Shown piece by piece: positions 1-5,349 of a DNA stretch of 8,563 nt. Source of the stretch: Candidatus Uhrbacteria bacterium (lineage in GTDB: Bacteria; Patescibacteriota; Patescibacteriia; UBA9934; UBA10169); NCBI GenBank assembly GCA_003505155.1, contig DNYJ01000008.1:1-8563 (forward strand), in the 5' to 3' direction. The notes under the pieces are model-generated. The model made no database searches and had not been told where the DNA came from. It worked only from the letters and a program-made list of their open reading frames with translations. The stretch's first letter is position 1. Each line of letters begins with the position of its first letter. The position numbers and the translations under genes are program-made.

Positions 1-365
1 GAGTAAGCGGTTACGCGGTTCGCCGTTTCATTTTTCTTGAGCCACTGCACGATCTCGCCTTCCTTTTTTTCTGGCACACCTTCGACGAGGGCGAGATATG
101 TTTTTTGAAATGTTCCGGATCTGATCTGCTCCGAAAGTCGCGCCGCGCCCTTGCTCGTCTTCCCAAAGATCATGACGCCGCCCACGGGACGGTCGAGGCG
201 GTGCACGAGTCCTACAAAGACATTGCCGGGTTTGTTATGCGCTTCTTTCAAGTGTGCTCGCATCGCTTTGAGCATGGAAAGGTCGCCGGACGCGTCGTCT
301 TGCGAAGGCATGCCGCTTGGCTTCACGGCGGCGACACAGTGGTTGTCTTCGTAGAGGACGATCAT
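1..365 (-). CDS. RluA-family RNA pseudouridine synthase, 3' part missing (window edge)
   Basis: This protein should isomerise uridine to pseudouridine in rRNA or tRNA, in the cytoplasm. About 121 residues are visible, reading from MIVLYEDNHCVAAVKPSGMP; the rest lies left of base 1. Seen in the sequence: the N-terminal 'vlyED.h.vavvKPsGmp' strand typical of the family, then HRLDRPVGG at residues 55-63, where Asp58 matches the catalytic aspartate of the family's HRLD motif, then QKTYLALVEG at residues 87-96. There is no S4 domain in front, so this is the short form without an S4 RNA-binding domain. The ATG at 365-363 overlaps the TGA of the upstream methyltransferase at 364-362 (ATGA), which implies translational coupling, and no other start is needed. 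The family assignment is firm, but the exact target base cannot be told from this part. Confidence 0.9.
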   Translation of the reverse strand, partial: MIVLYEDNHCVAAVKPSGMPSQDDASGDLSMLKAMRAHLKEAHNKPGNVFVGLVHRLDRPVGGVMIFGKTSKGAARLSEQIRSGTFQKTYLALVEGVPEKKEGEIVQWLKKNETANRVTAY

Positions 366-1207
366 AGGCGGGCGCGCACTGTCACGCCGGCTGGAAGGAG
401 AAACCCACGGCGGCTCGATTCTCGAAGTAGCAACTCGATGCTCTCGATCCTCGAGGCGTTCGGGAAGACACAGCGCACCGCTTGTTCGATCGCCACAGCG
501 GGGAAGCCGAGCGCGTAGGCGTTCACGAGGAGGAGGCCGCGGGGCGCGAGAATCGCTTGGCAGGCACGCAGGAGAGGGACGAGGTCGGTTTCAAATTGCC
601 ACAATTCTCCATCGGGGCCGCGTCCGAAGGCGGGCGGATCCATGAGGATGGCGTCGTAGAGGTGCGCTCGCCTCGCTTCTCGTTTCACAAACGTCATAGC
701 ATCGTCCACGATCCATCGTATGGAGGCCGTCTCAAGTCTCGAGAGTTTCTGGTTTTCCTTTCCGGCTGTGATTGCAGGTTTACTGGCGTCCACGTGCACG
801 ACTTCGATGCCATGCTGTGCCACGACGATTGAGGCAGCTCCGGTGTAGCCGAAAAGATTAAGAAGCGACGCGCCACGTGGGAGCTCGCGTCCGAGGTACT
901 CCCAGTTGACGGCCTGCTCGGGAAAGAGTCCGACGTGCTTGAACGAGGCGAGGCGGAGTCTGAATGTGAGTTTGTTCCAAGACAAAGTCCAAGGGTTTGG
1001 CAAATCCCGTTTGATCTTCCAAGTCCCTTCGCGGCCATCCTGCGTGTAGATCACGTCTGGATCCCACGCTGCTTCATCTTCCGGTACCCAAAGTGCAAGA
1101 GGTTCGGTGCGGACAACTTGTACACTTCCAAAGCGTTCGTATTTTTTGAGATGGCCCGAATCGAGAAGTTCGTAGTCATTCAACTTGGCAATGTTGGGAG
1201 TGCTCAT
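362..1207 (-). CDS. Class I SAM-dependent methyltransferase, RlmI/RlmK-like (COG1092 type)
   Basis: This 281-residue protein probably methylates rRNA, by analogy with RlmI (C5 of cytosine in 23S rRNA) and the related RlmK/RlmL methyltransferases. Visible motifs: the SAM-binding motif I LLNLFGYTGAAS at residues 115-126, an acidic end of strand 2 at Asp140 (VVHVDAS), DD at 168-169 for adenine contact, and DPPAFGRG at residues 190-197 as motif IV. RlmI-type proteins are near 400 residues with an N-terminal PUA domain. This one is shorter and its first ~85 residues do not look like a full PUA domain. The start is ATG at 1207; there is no Shine-Dalgarno, but an extended -10 box sits just upstream. 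It overlaps the pseudouridine synthase by ATGA, so both likely act in ribosome maturation. The fold call is firm; the exact target is inferred. Confidence 0.85.
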   Translation of the reverse strand: MSTPNIAKLNDYELLDSGHLKKYERFGSVQVVRTEPLALWVPEDEAAWDPDVIYTQDGREGTWKIKRDLPNPWTLSWNKLTFRLRLASFKHVGLFPEQAVNWEYLGRELPRGASLLNLFGYTGAASIVVAQHGIEVVHVDASKPAITAGKENQKLSRLETASIRWIVDDAMTFVKREARRAHLYDAILMDPPAFGRGPDGELWQFETDLVPLLRACQAILAPRGLLLVNAYALGFPAVAIEQAVRCVFPNASRIESIELLLRESSRRGFLLPAGVTVRARL

Positions 1208-1217
1208 AGATGAGAGA

Positions 1218-1226
1218 AGTGTAGCA
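1218..1226 (-). promoter_or_regulatory. Extended -10 promoter of the methyltransferase gene, near-leaderless
   Basis: On the minus strand TGCTACACT (1226 down to 1218) is an extended -10 element (TG-N-TACACT). Only ten bases separate it from the ATG at 1207, so transcription would begin about 0-4 bases before the start codon. No Shine-Dalgarno is present. A recognisable -35 is lacking; TTTTCC at 17-base spacing matches only three of six positions. The same arrangement precedes tsaD. Confidence 0.45.
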
Positions 1227-1251
1227 GTGGGAAGGAAGGAGGAAAAGGTTT

Positions 1252-1338
1252 ATGATCAACGACCACTATGGCAAATGCGGATTCCTCGGATTGTATTGGG
1301 TGTCCGTATGGCTGTATGGAGATGTTTCGGTTCGATGA
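1252..1338 (+). CDS. Possible 28-residue small protein
   Basis: This short frame starts with ATG at 1252 and ends at TGA 1336-1338; the product begins MINDHYGKCGFLGLYWVSVW. It contains a hydrophobic, aromatic middle and one cysteine. Its only support is a strong purine-rich Shine-Dalgarno (AAGGAGG at 1237-1243, eight bases before the ATG), which is notable because most genes here have weak or no ribosome binding sites. It overlaps in another frame the upstream extension of the antitoxin gene. The purine tract could equally be a chance feature of the leader opposite the methyltransferase gene. No family is recognised and no function is proposed. Confidence 0.2.
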   Translation: MINDHYGKCGFLGLYWVSVWLYGDVSVR

Positions 1339-1354
1339 TCGTCAGGAATGCTCT

Positions 1355-1383
1355 TTGACGGGTCAAGACACGAGCGATACACT
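1355..1383 (+). promoter_or_regulatory. Sigma-70-like promoter of the antitoxin-like gene
   Basis: TTGACG at 1355-1360 and TACACT at 1378-1383 are separated by exactly 17 bases. The -35 box matches five of six consensus positions and the -10 box four of six. Transcription would start near 1390, ten bases before the ATG at 1400. This position favours the short 89-residue protein over the longer reading frame that begins at 1268. Confidence 0.55.
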
Positions 1384-1399
1384 TTTGGCACACTTTTAT

Positions 1400-1669
1400 A
1401 TGCCAACCGACAAAACACGTGTCAATGTTTCTTTCTCGAGCGAGCTGGAGATGTCTCTCTTGCGTCTCGCCAAACGTGACAACATGCCGTATGCGACCAA
1501 AGCTCGCGAGCTCCTCGCTCGAGCTATTGAGATCGAAGAAGACGACGTTTGGGATCACATCGCTTCGCGTCGAGACACCTCATCATCTCGGTTTGTAGCT
1601 CAAACCGTCAAAGTGTTTGCCATCGGTCATCGTTCGGTTGTATATACAGAAGCGGAACGGCGAGTCTAA
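1400..1669 (+). CDS. RelB-like ribbon-helix-helix antitoxin, apparently orphan
   Basis: The 89-residue product begins MPTDKTRVNVSFSSELEMSL. It reads as a ribbon-helix-helix DNA-binding protein: beta strand TRVNVSF (residues 6-12), helix A SSELEMSLLRLAKRDNM (13-29) and helix B beginning PYATKARELLARAIEIEEDD (30-49). The following DVWDHIASRRDTSSSRFV resembles the toxin-binding tail of RelB/DUF6290-type antitoxins. Such proteins repress their own operon and neutralise a RelE/ParE-type RNase, which normally lies immediately downstream. Here the next features are a terminator and tRNA-Glu on the opposite strand, so no toxin partner is visible. I chose ATG 1400 over ATG 1268 because homology-like sequence begins there and a promoter lies inside the extension. 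The last ~25 residues do not match the family's usual short end and may be drifted sequence. Confidence 0.65.
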   Translation: MPTDKTRVNVSFSSELEMSLLRLAKRDNMPYATKARELLARAIEIEEDDVWDHIASRRDTSSSRFVAQTVKVFAIGHRSVVYTEAERRV

Positions 1670-1687
1670 GGCTCGGACAATAGAATC

Positions 1688-1713
1688 AAAAAACCACCAG
1701 AGTGATCTGGCGG
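1688..1713 (-). terminator. Intrinsic terminator of tRNA-Glu
   Basis: On the minus strand the stem CCGCCAGA (1713-1706) pairs with TCTGGTGG (1701-1694) around a TCAC loop and is followed by six T (1693-1688). One pair is a G-U wobble in this direction but an A-C mismatch in the other, so the hairpin is better on the minus strand. It lies directly after the tRNA 3' end. Because A and T runs flank both sides, it may also partly stop transcription from the antitoxin gene. Confidence 0.8.
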
Positions 1714-1718
1714 TTTTT

Positions 1719-1793
1719 TGGTGACCCCACCGGGAGTCGAACCCGGCTTGCCAGGATGAAAACCTGATGTCCTAACCGATAGACGATGGGGCC
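1719..1793 (-). tRNA. tRNA-Glu (anticodon UUC), CCA end encoded
   Basis: The minus strand reads a complete cloverleaf from GGCCCCATCG. The acceptor stem GGCCCCA pairs with TGGGGTC (one G-T), the D arm contains the GGTTAGGAC segment, the anticodon loop is TTTTCAT on a five-pair stem with TTC at 1760-1758, and the T arm GCCGGGTTCGACTCCCGGT has the canonical TTCGA loop. The discriminator is A (1722), followed by an encoded CCA (1721-1719). This charges glutamate and reads GAA and GAG. The mature body without CCA is 1722-1793. Confidence 0.97.
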
Positions 1794-1806
1794 GTGGCGC
1801 AAGGAG

Positions 1807-1815
1807 ACTATCACA
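1807..1815 (-). promoter_or_regulatory. Candidate -10 region of tRNA-Glu promoter
   Basis: GATAGT on the minus strand (1812-1807), preceded by TG one base away, resembles an extended -10 and would place the start about seven bases before the tRNA. TTGATC further upstream is a possible -35, but its spacing is 15 bases, shorter than ideal. This is a weak call. Confidence 0.3.
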
Positions 1816-1842
1816 TGTTTTTTCTCTGATCAATCTTCCGTT

Positions 1843-1899
1843 ATAGGCCACAAGAACTGTTACCGAACGAACACCGGATAGGCCACAAATCGGTTACCG
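1843..1899. repeat. Spaced direct repeat, two copies
   Basis: ATAGGCCACAA occurs at 1843-1853 and again at 1878-1888. Each copy is followed, after five or four unrelated bases, by GTTACCG (1859-1865 and 1893-1899). The copy starts are 35 bases apart, a little over three helical turns. Two conserved half-blocks in each copy suggest a repeated binding site rather than slippage. It lies in non-coding DNA upstream of tRNA-Glu. No regulator is recognised. Confidence 0.6.
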
Positions 1900-1922
1900 T
1901 AGGTTTTCGTTGTCAATGAAGT

Positions 1923-1945
1923 CGCCTGCGGGGTGAGCGCAGGCG
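1923..1945. other. Perfect hairpin in the non-coding region 1794-2076
   Basis: CGCCTGCG (1923-1930) and CGCAGGCG (1938-1945) form a perfect eight-pair GC-rich stem with a seven-base loop. No T run follows on either strand, so it is not a standard terminator. Beyond it (1946-2076) the DNA is purine-rich on the plus strand and can form a long-range stem: GTTG and GAGAG at 1967-1977 pair with CTCTCCAAC at 2060-2068, with a two-base bulge. I see no convincing gene in this stretch and no match to 6S, SRP, RNase P or tmRNA. Confidence 0.4.
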
Positions 1946-2076
1946 TGAGGCTCTTCCGGACGCGGAGTTGGGGAGAGCTAGGGCGCGATGGGGAATCAGG
2001 GCCGAGGAGAGGATGGGGTGCGGATCCGGCAGTACCAGCGTGGAGAAACGGTAGCGAATCTCTCCAACTGTTCGAA

Positions 2077-2571
2077 TCACCTCTTCTTGATCGACTTCCG
2101 AGCGTCCCCGTTAGTCCCAGAACTAGCCGGCTTTTTTTCTTGTTCTGATTTTACCTCCTGTTGCTTCGCCGTAGCGCGTGCTTGGAAAATGACATAGACG
2201 ATGATTGCTGCTACCACCCCGATGGCTGTAGCGATCCACGGATGTTCGATGATCGCCTGGTAAGTGTCTCGGATGGCGACGGCGACCACGAGGATTACAC
2301 TCAAGATGCCAGCCACAACGAACCACACAAGGAAGCATCCGAGCCAGAAGAGTTGCTCTTCTGAAGTCATGGGGCGCGGTGGCCCCATACCGGCTGGTGG
2401 TTTGTTGCATGGCCTCCACCCTTCAACGCCTAGCCAGTGCTCGGCTTTGAAGGGTGTATGATCAGAGGTGTAGGCAGTCCATTTCTGCAAGACAGCGCCT
2501 TCGTAATAGTGCTTACCCTTCTCGTAAGGTAGATTGTGGCCACATCGCGGAAGGTGGTCGCGCGTTCCCAT
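2077..2571 (-). CDS. Two-helix membrane protein of unknown function
   Basis: I do not recognise this 164-residue protein. It begins MGTRDHLPRCGHNLPYEKGK. The first ~70 residues are polar and rich in His, Cys and Trp (Cys10, His12, His21, His39, His45, Cys55, a GWRPC segment), which might hold a metal or a small soluble fold. Two hydrophobic segments follow, about residues 74-100 and 111-130, separated by a ten-residue polar turn (RDTYQAIIEH), so both ends should lie on the same side of the membrane. The C-terminal ~35 residues are charged and Lys-rich. A modest Shine-Dalgarno (AAGGGAA) lies nine bases before the ATG. The gene has its own promoter with an overlapping palindrome and no clear terminator. 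The promoter and membrane pattern support a real gene. Confidence 0.65.
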   Translation of the reverse strand: MGTRDHLPRCGHNLPYEKGKHYYEGAVLQKWTAYTSDHTPFKAEHWLGVEGWRPCNKPPAGMGPPRPMTSEEQLFWLGCFLVWFVVAGILSVILVVAVAIRDTYQAIIEHPWIATAIGVVAAIIVYVIFQARATAKQQEVKSEQEKKPASSGTNGDARKSIKKR

Positions 2572-2611
2572 CGATCGGTTTTCCCTTCATGGGTTTATTG
2601 AATATCCTGTC

Positions 2612-2643
2612 TGTAAGATAGGCTTATCTTACAAAACGGTCAA
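2612..2643 (-). promoter_or_regulatory. Promoter with overlapping palindromic operator candidate
   Basis: On the minus strand TTGACC (2643-2638) and TATCTT (2620-2615) form a -35/-10 pair with 17-base spacing, pointing at the membrane-protein gene whose ATG is at 2571. A perfect inverted repeat, TGTAAGATA (2612-2620) and TATCTTACA (2625-2633) with a four-base centre, covers the -10 box and most of the spacer. A dimeric repressor bound there would block RNA polymerase. No T run follows, so a terminator role is unlikely. Confidence 0.6.
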
Positions 2644-2695
2644 AGGATTCATGATATCTATTCAATTCAGAAAAAGGTTTGTTTCTCACTGTTCC

Positions 2696-2723
2696 AAAAG
2701 AAGACGACCTCGTGAGAGGCCGT
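2696..2723 (-). terminator. Intrinsic terminator of the MOSC gene
   Basis: On the minus strand ACGGCCTC (2723-2716) pairs with GAGGTCGT (2711-2704) around a TCAC loop, with one G-U wobble, and is followed by CTTCTTTT (2703-2696). The T run is interrupted. It lies 24 bases after the MOSC stop codon. It shares loop and wobble pattern with the tRNA-Glu and pilB terminators. Confidence 0.55.
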
Positions 2724-2746
2724 GAGGGGATGAAGAGGGAGGGGCA

Positions 2747-3652
2747 TTACTTGGCGATCTGCCAAGGGTTCCACGTGGTGATGACACGCCAGGGGTTGCC
2801 GACGCGGAGGGTGCCGAAATCTCGCGCGGCGAAGTTCATTCCGATGAAGACGCCGCGGTGAGAGATGTCGGGGTTCTGGAATGAACCGTTCTTGTCGCGG
2901 TCGCTTCCGCGCAGAAGGGCGAGGAGGTTGTCGCGAGCGTGCACAGGCGAAAGGTGTCCCGTCCGCTGGTCCACGCAGATCGTGGGACAGCGTCGGCATG
3001 GCTTGTAGCCTTGAGCACAGACACCGTTGCTCCGGCAGACGCTCCAGAAGTCTTCCGCGAACGCGCCGGAGTGCTTCGCATCGCCCGCGTTCTCAACGAC
3101 GACGTTCGGCCGCAGACGACGGATGACCTCTTCTTCGTCGAGGTCGCTCCGCCGCATGATCTCGCGCACGGTTTCAGCCGTAACGACGAGGAGCGACGCG
3201 CCGTCGGAAAGCCCGACGTGTGGCGGGTTGGGAAGCGTTGTGGTCGGGAGCCGGCGGGTGGGCTCGCTCGGCGCGGCCACGAGCTTCGCCTCCTTCCCAA
3301 TGAGGCAGGAAGCCCATCGGCTGGCATCGTCTCCGAGTTCCACTACTTCCACGTCTTGCCTGTGGAGCTTCACCGTGAGGGGCGAACCATCGGGGGCACG
3401 CGGAACGAAGACGTAGGGTCCGTCGATGTGATCGAGGAGCACACAGTCATCGTGCACCTCGCAGTGCACTCGCGCGAGCGCGCGTCCGCACTCGTCGCGC
3501 TGGGAGACGAAGCGCCAGGCGACGCTCCGGTCCCTCATGACAACCATGTAACGACGGTCGAGTTCTGGTCCGTTGGAGCGGATCTCAAGCGTGCCTTCGG
3601 AGAGTCCTCGAGCGGACTTGAGGGGGTAGCGAAAGAGCCTCGAAACGTGCAT
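2747..3652 (-). CDS. MOSC-domain protein, YcbX/mARC-like, without ferredoxin domain
   Basis: This 301-residue protein belongs to the family of molybdenum-cofactor sulfurase C-terminal (MOSC) proteins. Members such as E. coli YcbX and mARC bind Moco and reduce N-hydroxylated compounds. Visible: an N-terminal MOSC beta-barrel start 'vsrLFrYPlKSarGls' (residues 3-18), DRRYMVV near 32-38, the MOSC core RLRPNVVVEN (179-188), FAEDFW (198-203) and PCRRCPTICVDQRTG (218-232). The cysteines at 219 and 222 align with the Cys-containing segment that ligates molybdenum in mARC. YcbX carries a C-terminal 2Fe-2S ferredoxin domain; it is absent here, so an outside electron donor would be needed. The start at 3652 is supported by GGAGGG eight bases upstream; the open frame running further to 5143 is antisense to the neighbour. 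It is divergent from the secreted protein gene at 3782. Confidence 0.85.
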   Translation of the reverse strand: MHVSRLFRYPLKSARGLSEGTLEIRSNGPELDRRYMVVMRDRSVAWRFVSQRDECGRALARVHCEVHDDCVLLDHIDGPYVFVPRAPDGSPLTVKLHRQDVEVVELGDDASRWASCLIGKEAKLVAAPSEPTRRLPTTTLPNPPHVGLSDGASLLVVTAETVREIMRRSDLDEEEVIRRLRPNVVVENAGDAKHSGAFAEDFWSVCRSNGVCAQGYKPCRRCPTICVDQRTGHLSPVHARDNLLALLRGSDRDKNGSFQNPDISHRGVFIGMNFAARDFGTLRVGNPWRVITTWNPWQIAK

Positions 3653-3660
3653 GGCGTTAA

Positions 3661-3666
3661 CCCTCC
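3661..3666 (-). promoter_or_regulatory. Strong Shine-Dalgarno deciding the MOSC start
   Basis: GGAGGG on the minus strand lies eight bases before the ATG at 3652. It fixes the start there and rules out the much longer open frame that extends to 5143. Confidence 0.75.
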
Positions 3667-3696
3667 GGAGCCACCCTAAACAAAAAGCGTGGCGAT

Positions 3697-3735
3697 TGTC
3701 AATCGGTTGACATGCCGGTTCTTTTTGGGCAAACT
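3697..3735. promoter_or_regulatory. Divergent promoter with back-to-back -35 boxes
   Basis: TGTCAA (3697-3702) and TTGACA (3707-3712) are a perfect inverted repeat around TCGG. Read outward, they are consensus -35 hexamers on both strands. The plus-strand box is followed after 17 bases by CAAACT (3730-3735), a weak -10, about 46 bases before the ATG at 3782. The minus-strand box has TTAGGG or TAGGGT at 17-18 bases, also weak, before the MOSC start at 3652. Weak -10 boxes with perfect -35 boxes suggest activation or a shared regulator at the palindrome. The whole divergent gap is only 129 bases. Confidence 0.55.
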
Positions 3736-3781
3736 CATTTCCTTCGCTCTTTTGCAACCAATAACCGGGGAAAGGACGACC

Positions 3782-5272
3782 ATGCGACGTTGGCTCTCGT
3801 TTGCTCTTCTCGCTCTCGTCTTCCTCCCCGCCACCGCGCTGGGAGAAGATACCTACTACTACCAGGGGCTCGACATGGCTCGGGCCAAGGCTCACTTTGA
3901 AGCCGCGCTCGTGCGCACGATCCCTGACGAGTCGCTTCGGGCGATCCCCAACCTTGCGCTCCCCGTGGACGACGACATCTGGTTTCTCGGAGCTCCGCAG
4001 GGAGAGAAGTGCGATCCGTCGGTTCGAGCCCAGGTGGACGAGATCACCGGGGGCTCCGATGAATTCGAGCTTCTCCTCGGGATGGCGCAGGCCGATCTCG
4101 ACGAGATGAACTACGGCGCGGCTCGCGACGAGCTTCATCTCCTCGCCCGCGCGATTCCCTGCACGAAGAGTGTCATCGGAAGAGCGACACTTGCACGCAT
4201 CTTCCTCTACTTCGGCATCAACGCGGTCTACGCCGGGGAGGCCCATGAGGCGCGAAGCCAGTTCCGCCAGTCGGTCCAGCTCTCCGGCCGTCCCCTCTGG
4301 GATGCGAACTACCCGCCTCTTGCGCGGGAGGCCTATGAGGATGCCGCCGCCGAAGTCGAAGCCTACGGGCGCATTGACTTCGCCTACCGGCTTCCCGGAC
4401 TCAACCTCTCTGCTCTCTACGTTGACGGAGAGGAAATCTTCGTGGACGAGAACGTGCGCGGAACGATCCGCGTGCTTCCGGGTAGCCACATCATCCAGTG
4501 GCAGAGACTGGGAGAAGAGTTGGAGACGCGCGTCGTTACCGTGCTCGAGTGGGCACAGCTCGTTTCGACGCGGGGATTGCAGGAGCTCCTTGCTCTTCGA
4601 CCCGAGGTCGGCAAGGGAACGCCCATCGCCCGCGCGCAGGAGAGCATCCTCGCGCGAAGCGACGAGACGTCGGTTCTCGTGGCGAACCCGGAGACGGGCG
4701 AGCCCGAATTCTCCTACTCCTACACGGGGAAAGAGAACGGCGAGGCGGGGCCTGTCCGCTACCACGCGGGTGAGCCGGTGGAGCATGTCCTGCGCGCGGT
4801 GTCGGTGCGCTACAAGCCCGTCGAGCTTCGGCTCGGCGGTGGGTACGTGCTCGGCACCTCCGTCACGGCGGCTCTTATCACCGACTTCTGGGTCCATCGT
4901 TCGGTCGCGGTTGAGATCGGAGCCGACGCGGCCTTCACCGGCTATATCGGACTGACCGACGAGGACAACCGCCTCTTCCTCATGCCGAGCCTTCGCGCGG
5001 GCGTCCGATTCGAGTTTCGGCCGGAGCGTTTGATCAAGCCGTACGCGTTCGCTCTTGTGCGCGTGAGCTTCTCCCTTGATCCTCCAGCGATGGCCGGTCC
5101 CGTCGCGGGCGGCGGCATCACCTTCATGTTCCCGTCGGAGCATGAGCGCGCTCGCACGTTCGGGTTCTGGATGGAAGCATCCGGCGGCCCTGTGTTCTCG
5201 AAGGATCGCCCCGAGGGGACACTCATGGGTCTCATCGGCTTCACGCTCCGTCCCTACGCCTTGCGCGAATGA
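3782..5272 (+). CDS. Secreted protein with TPR-like, PEGA-like and beta-barrel-like parts
   Basis: This 496-residue protein is not assigned to a named family. The start at 3782 is chosen because AAAGGA lies five bases upstream and the product then begins with a clean Sec signal peptide, MRRWLSFALLALVFLPATAL, with probable cleavage after Gly21 (ALG-ED). There is no lipobox cysteine. Residues ~28-195 are helical and Ala/Glu/Leu-rich, with TPR-like patterns (LLLGMAQADLDEMNYGAARD; INAVYAGEAHEARSQFRQSV). Residues ~205-255 resemble a PEGA-type beta unit (LYVDGEEIFVDE, VLPGSHIIQW). From ~340 alternating hydrophobic strands rich in Gly and aromatics (VELRLGGGYVLGTS, PSLRAGVRFEF, GFWMEASGGPVF, LIGFTLRPYALRE) suggest an outer-membrane beta-barrel. 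Cys77 and Cys127 could form a disulfide. The architecture is more usual in diderm bacteria. It pairs divergently with the MOSC gene. Confidence 0.8.
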   Translation: MRRWLSFALLALVFLPATALGEDTYYYQGLDMARAKAHFEAALVRTIPDESLRAIPNLALPVDDDIWFLGAPQGEKCDPSVRAQVDEITGGSDEFELLLGMAQADLDEMNYGAARDELHLLARAIPCTKSVIGRATLARIFLYFGINAVYAGEAHEARSQFRQSVQLSGRPLWDANYPPLAREAYEDAAAEVEAYGRIDFAYRLPGLNLSALYVDGEEIFVDENVRGTIRVLPGSHIIQWQRLGEELETRVVTVLEWAQLVSTRGLQELLALRPEVGKGTPIARAQESILARSDETSVLVANPETGEPEFSYSYTGKENGEAGPVRYHAGEPVEHVLRAVSVRYKPVELRLGGGYVLGTSVTAALITDFWVHRSVAVEIGADAAFTGYIGLTDEDNRLFLMPSLRAGVRFEFRPERLIKPYAFALVRVSFSLDPPAMAGPVAGGGITFMFPSEHERARTFGFWMEASGGPVFSKDRPEGTLMGLIGFTLRPYALRE

Positions 5273-5296
5273 ACGGTTACGTCTCGTTCGCGCCTC

Positions 5297-5334
5297 GAGC
5301 TCCAGCCTGTCTGGAGCTTCTTCATTTCCTTTGC
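5297..5334 (+). terminator. Intrinsic terminator of the secreted protein gene
   Basis: GAGCTCCAG (5297-5305) pairs with CTGGAGCTT (5311-5319) as eight Watson-Crick pairs plus one G-T, around the loop CCTGT. The T-rich run TTCTTCATTTCCTTT follows. It sits 25 bases after the stop codon at 5272. The tsaD -10 box begins immediately after it. Confidence 0.7.
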
Positions 5335-5340
5335 TATAGT
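5332..5340 (+). promoter_or_regulatory. Extended -10 promoter of tsaD, near-leaderless
   Basis: TGCTATAGT (5332-5340) is an extended -10 (TG-N-TATAGT). Only nine bases separate it from the tsaD ATG at 5350, so the mRNA would have a leader of a few bases at most, and there is no Shine-Dalgarno. The position expected for a -35 lies inside the preceding terminator stem and is a poor match. Confidence 0.55.
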
Positions 5341-5349
5341 CCTCGCGTT

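Noticed and set aside
1268..1399. N-terminal extension of the antitoxin gene to ATG 1268
   Set aside because: The extension contains a good promoter and lacks family likeness, and the usual RelB-like N-terminus begins at ATG 1400.
2050..2085. Possible tRNA T-arm (GTTCGAATC) on the plus strand
   Set aside because: The flanking bases do not form a T stem and no acceptor or anticodon arm can be drawn.
4170..4955. 261-codon plus-strand frame inside the secreted-protein gene
   Set aside because: Ser/Arg-rich out-of-frame translation without motifs; a shadow of the gene in frame from 3782.
3653..5143. Roughly 500-codon open frame on the minus strand extending the MOSC gene to 5143
   Set aside because: It is antisense to the secreted-protein gene, its translation is low-complexity and charged, and the MOSC start at 3652 has a strong Shine-Dalgarno. 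The open frame is a by-product of GC-rich codon use.
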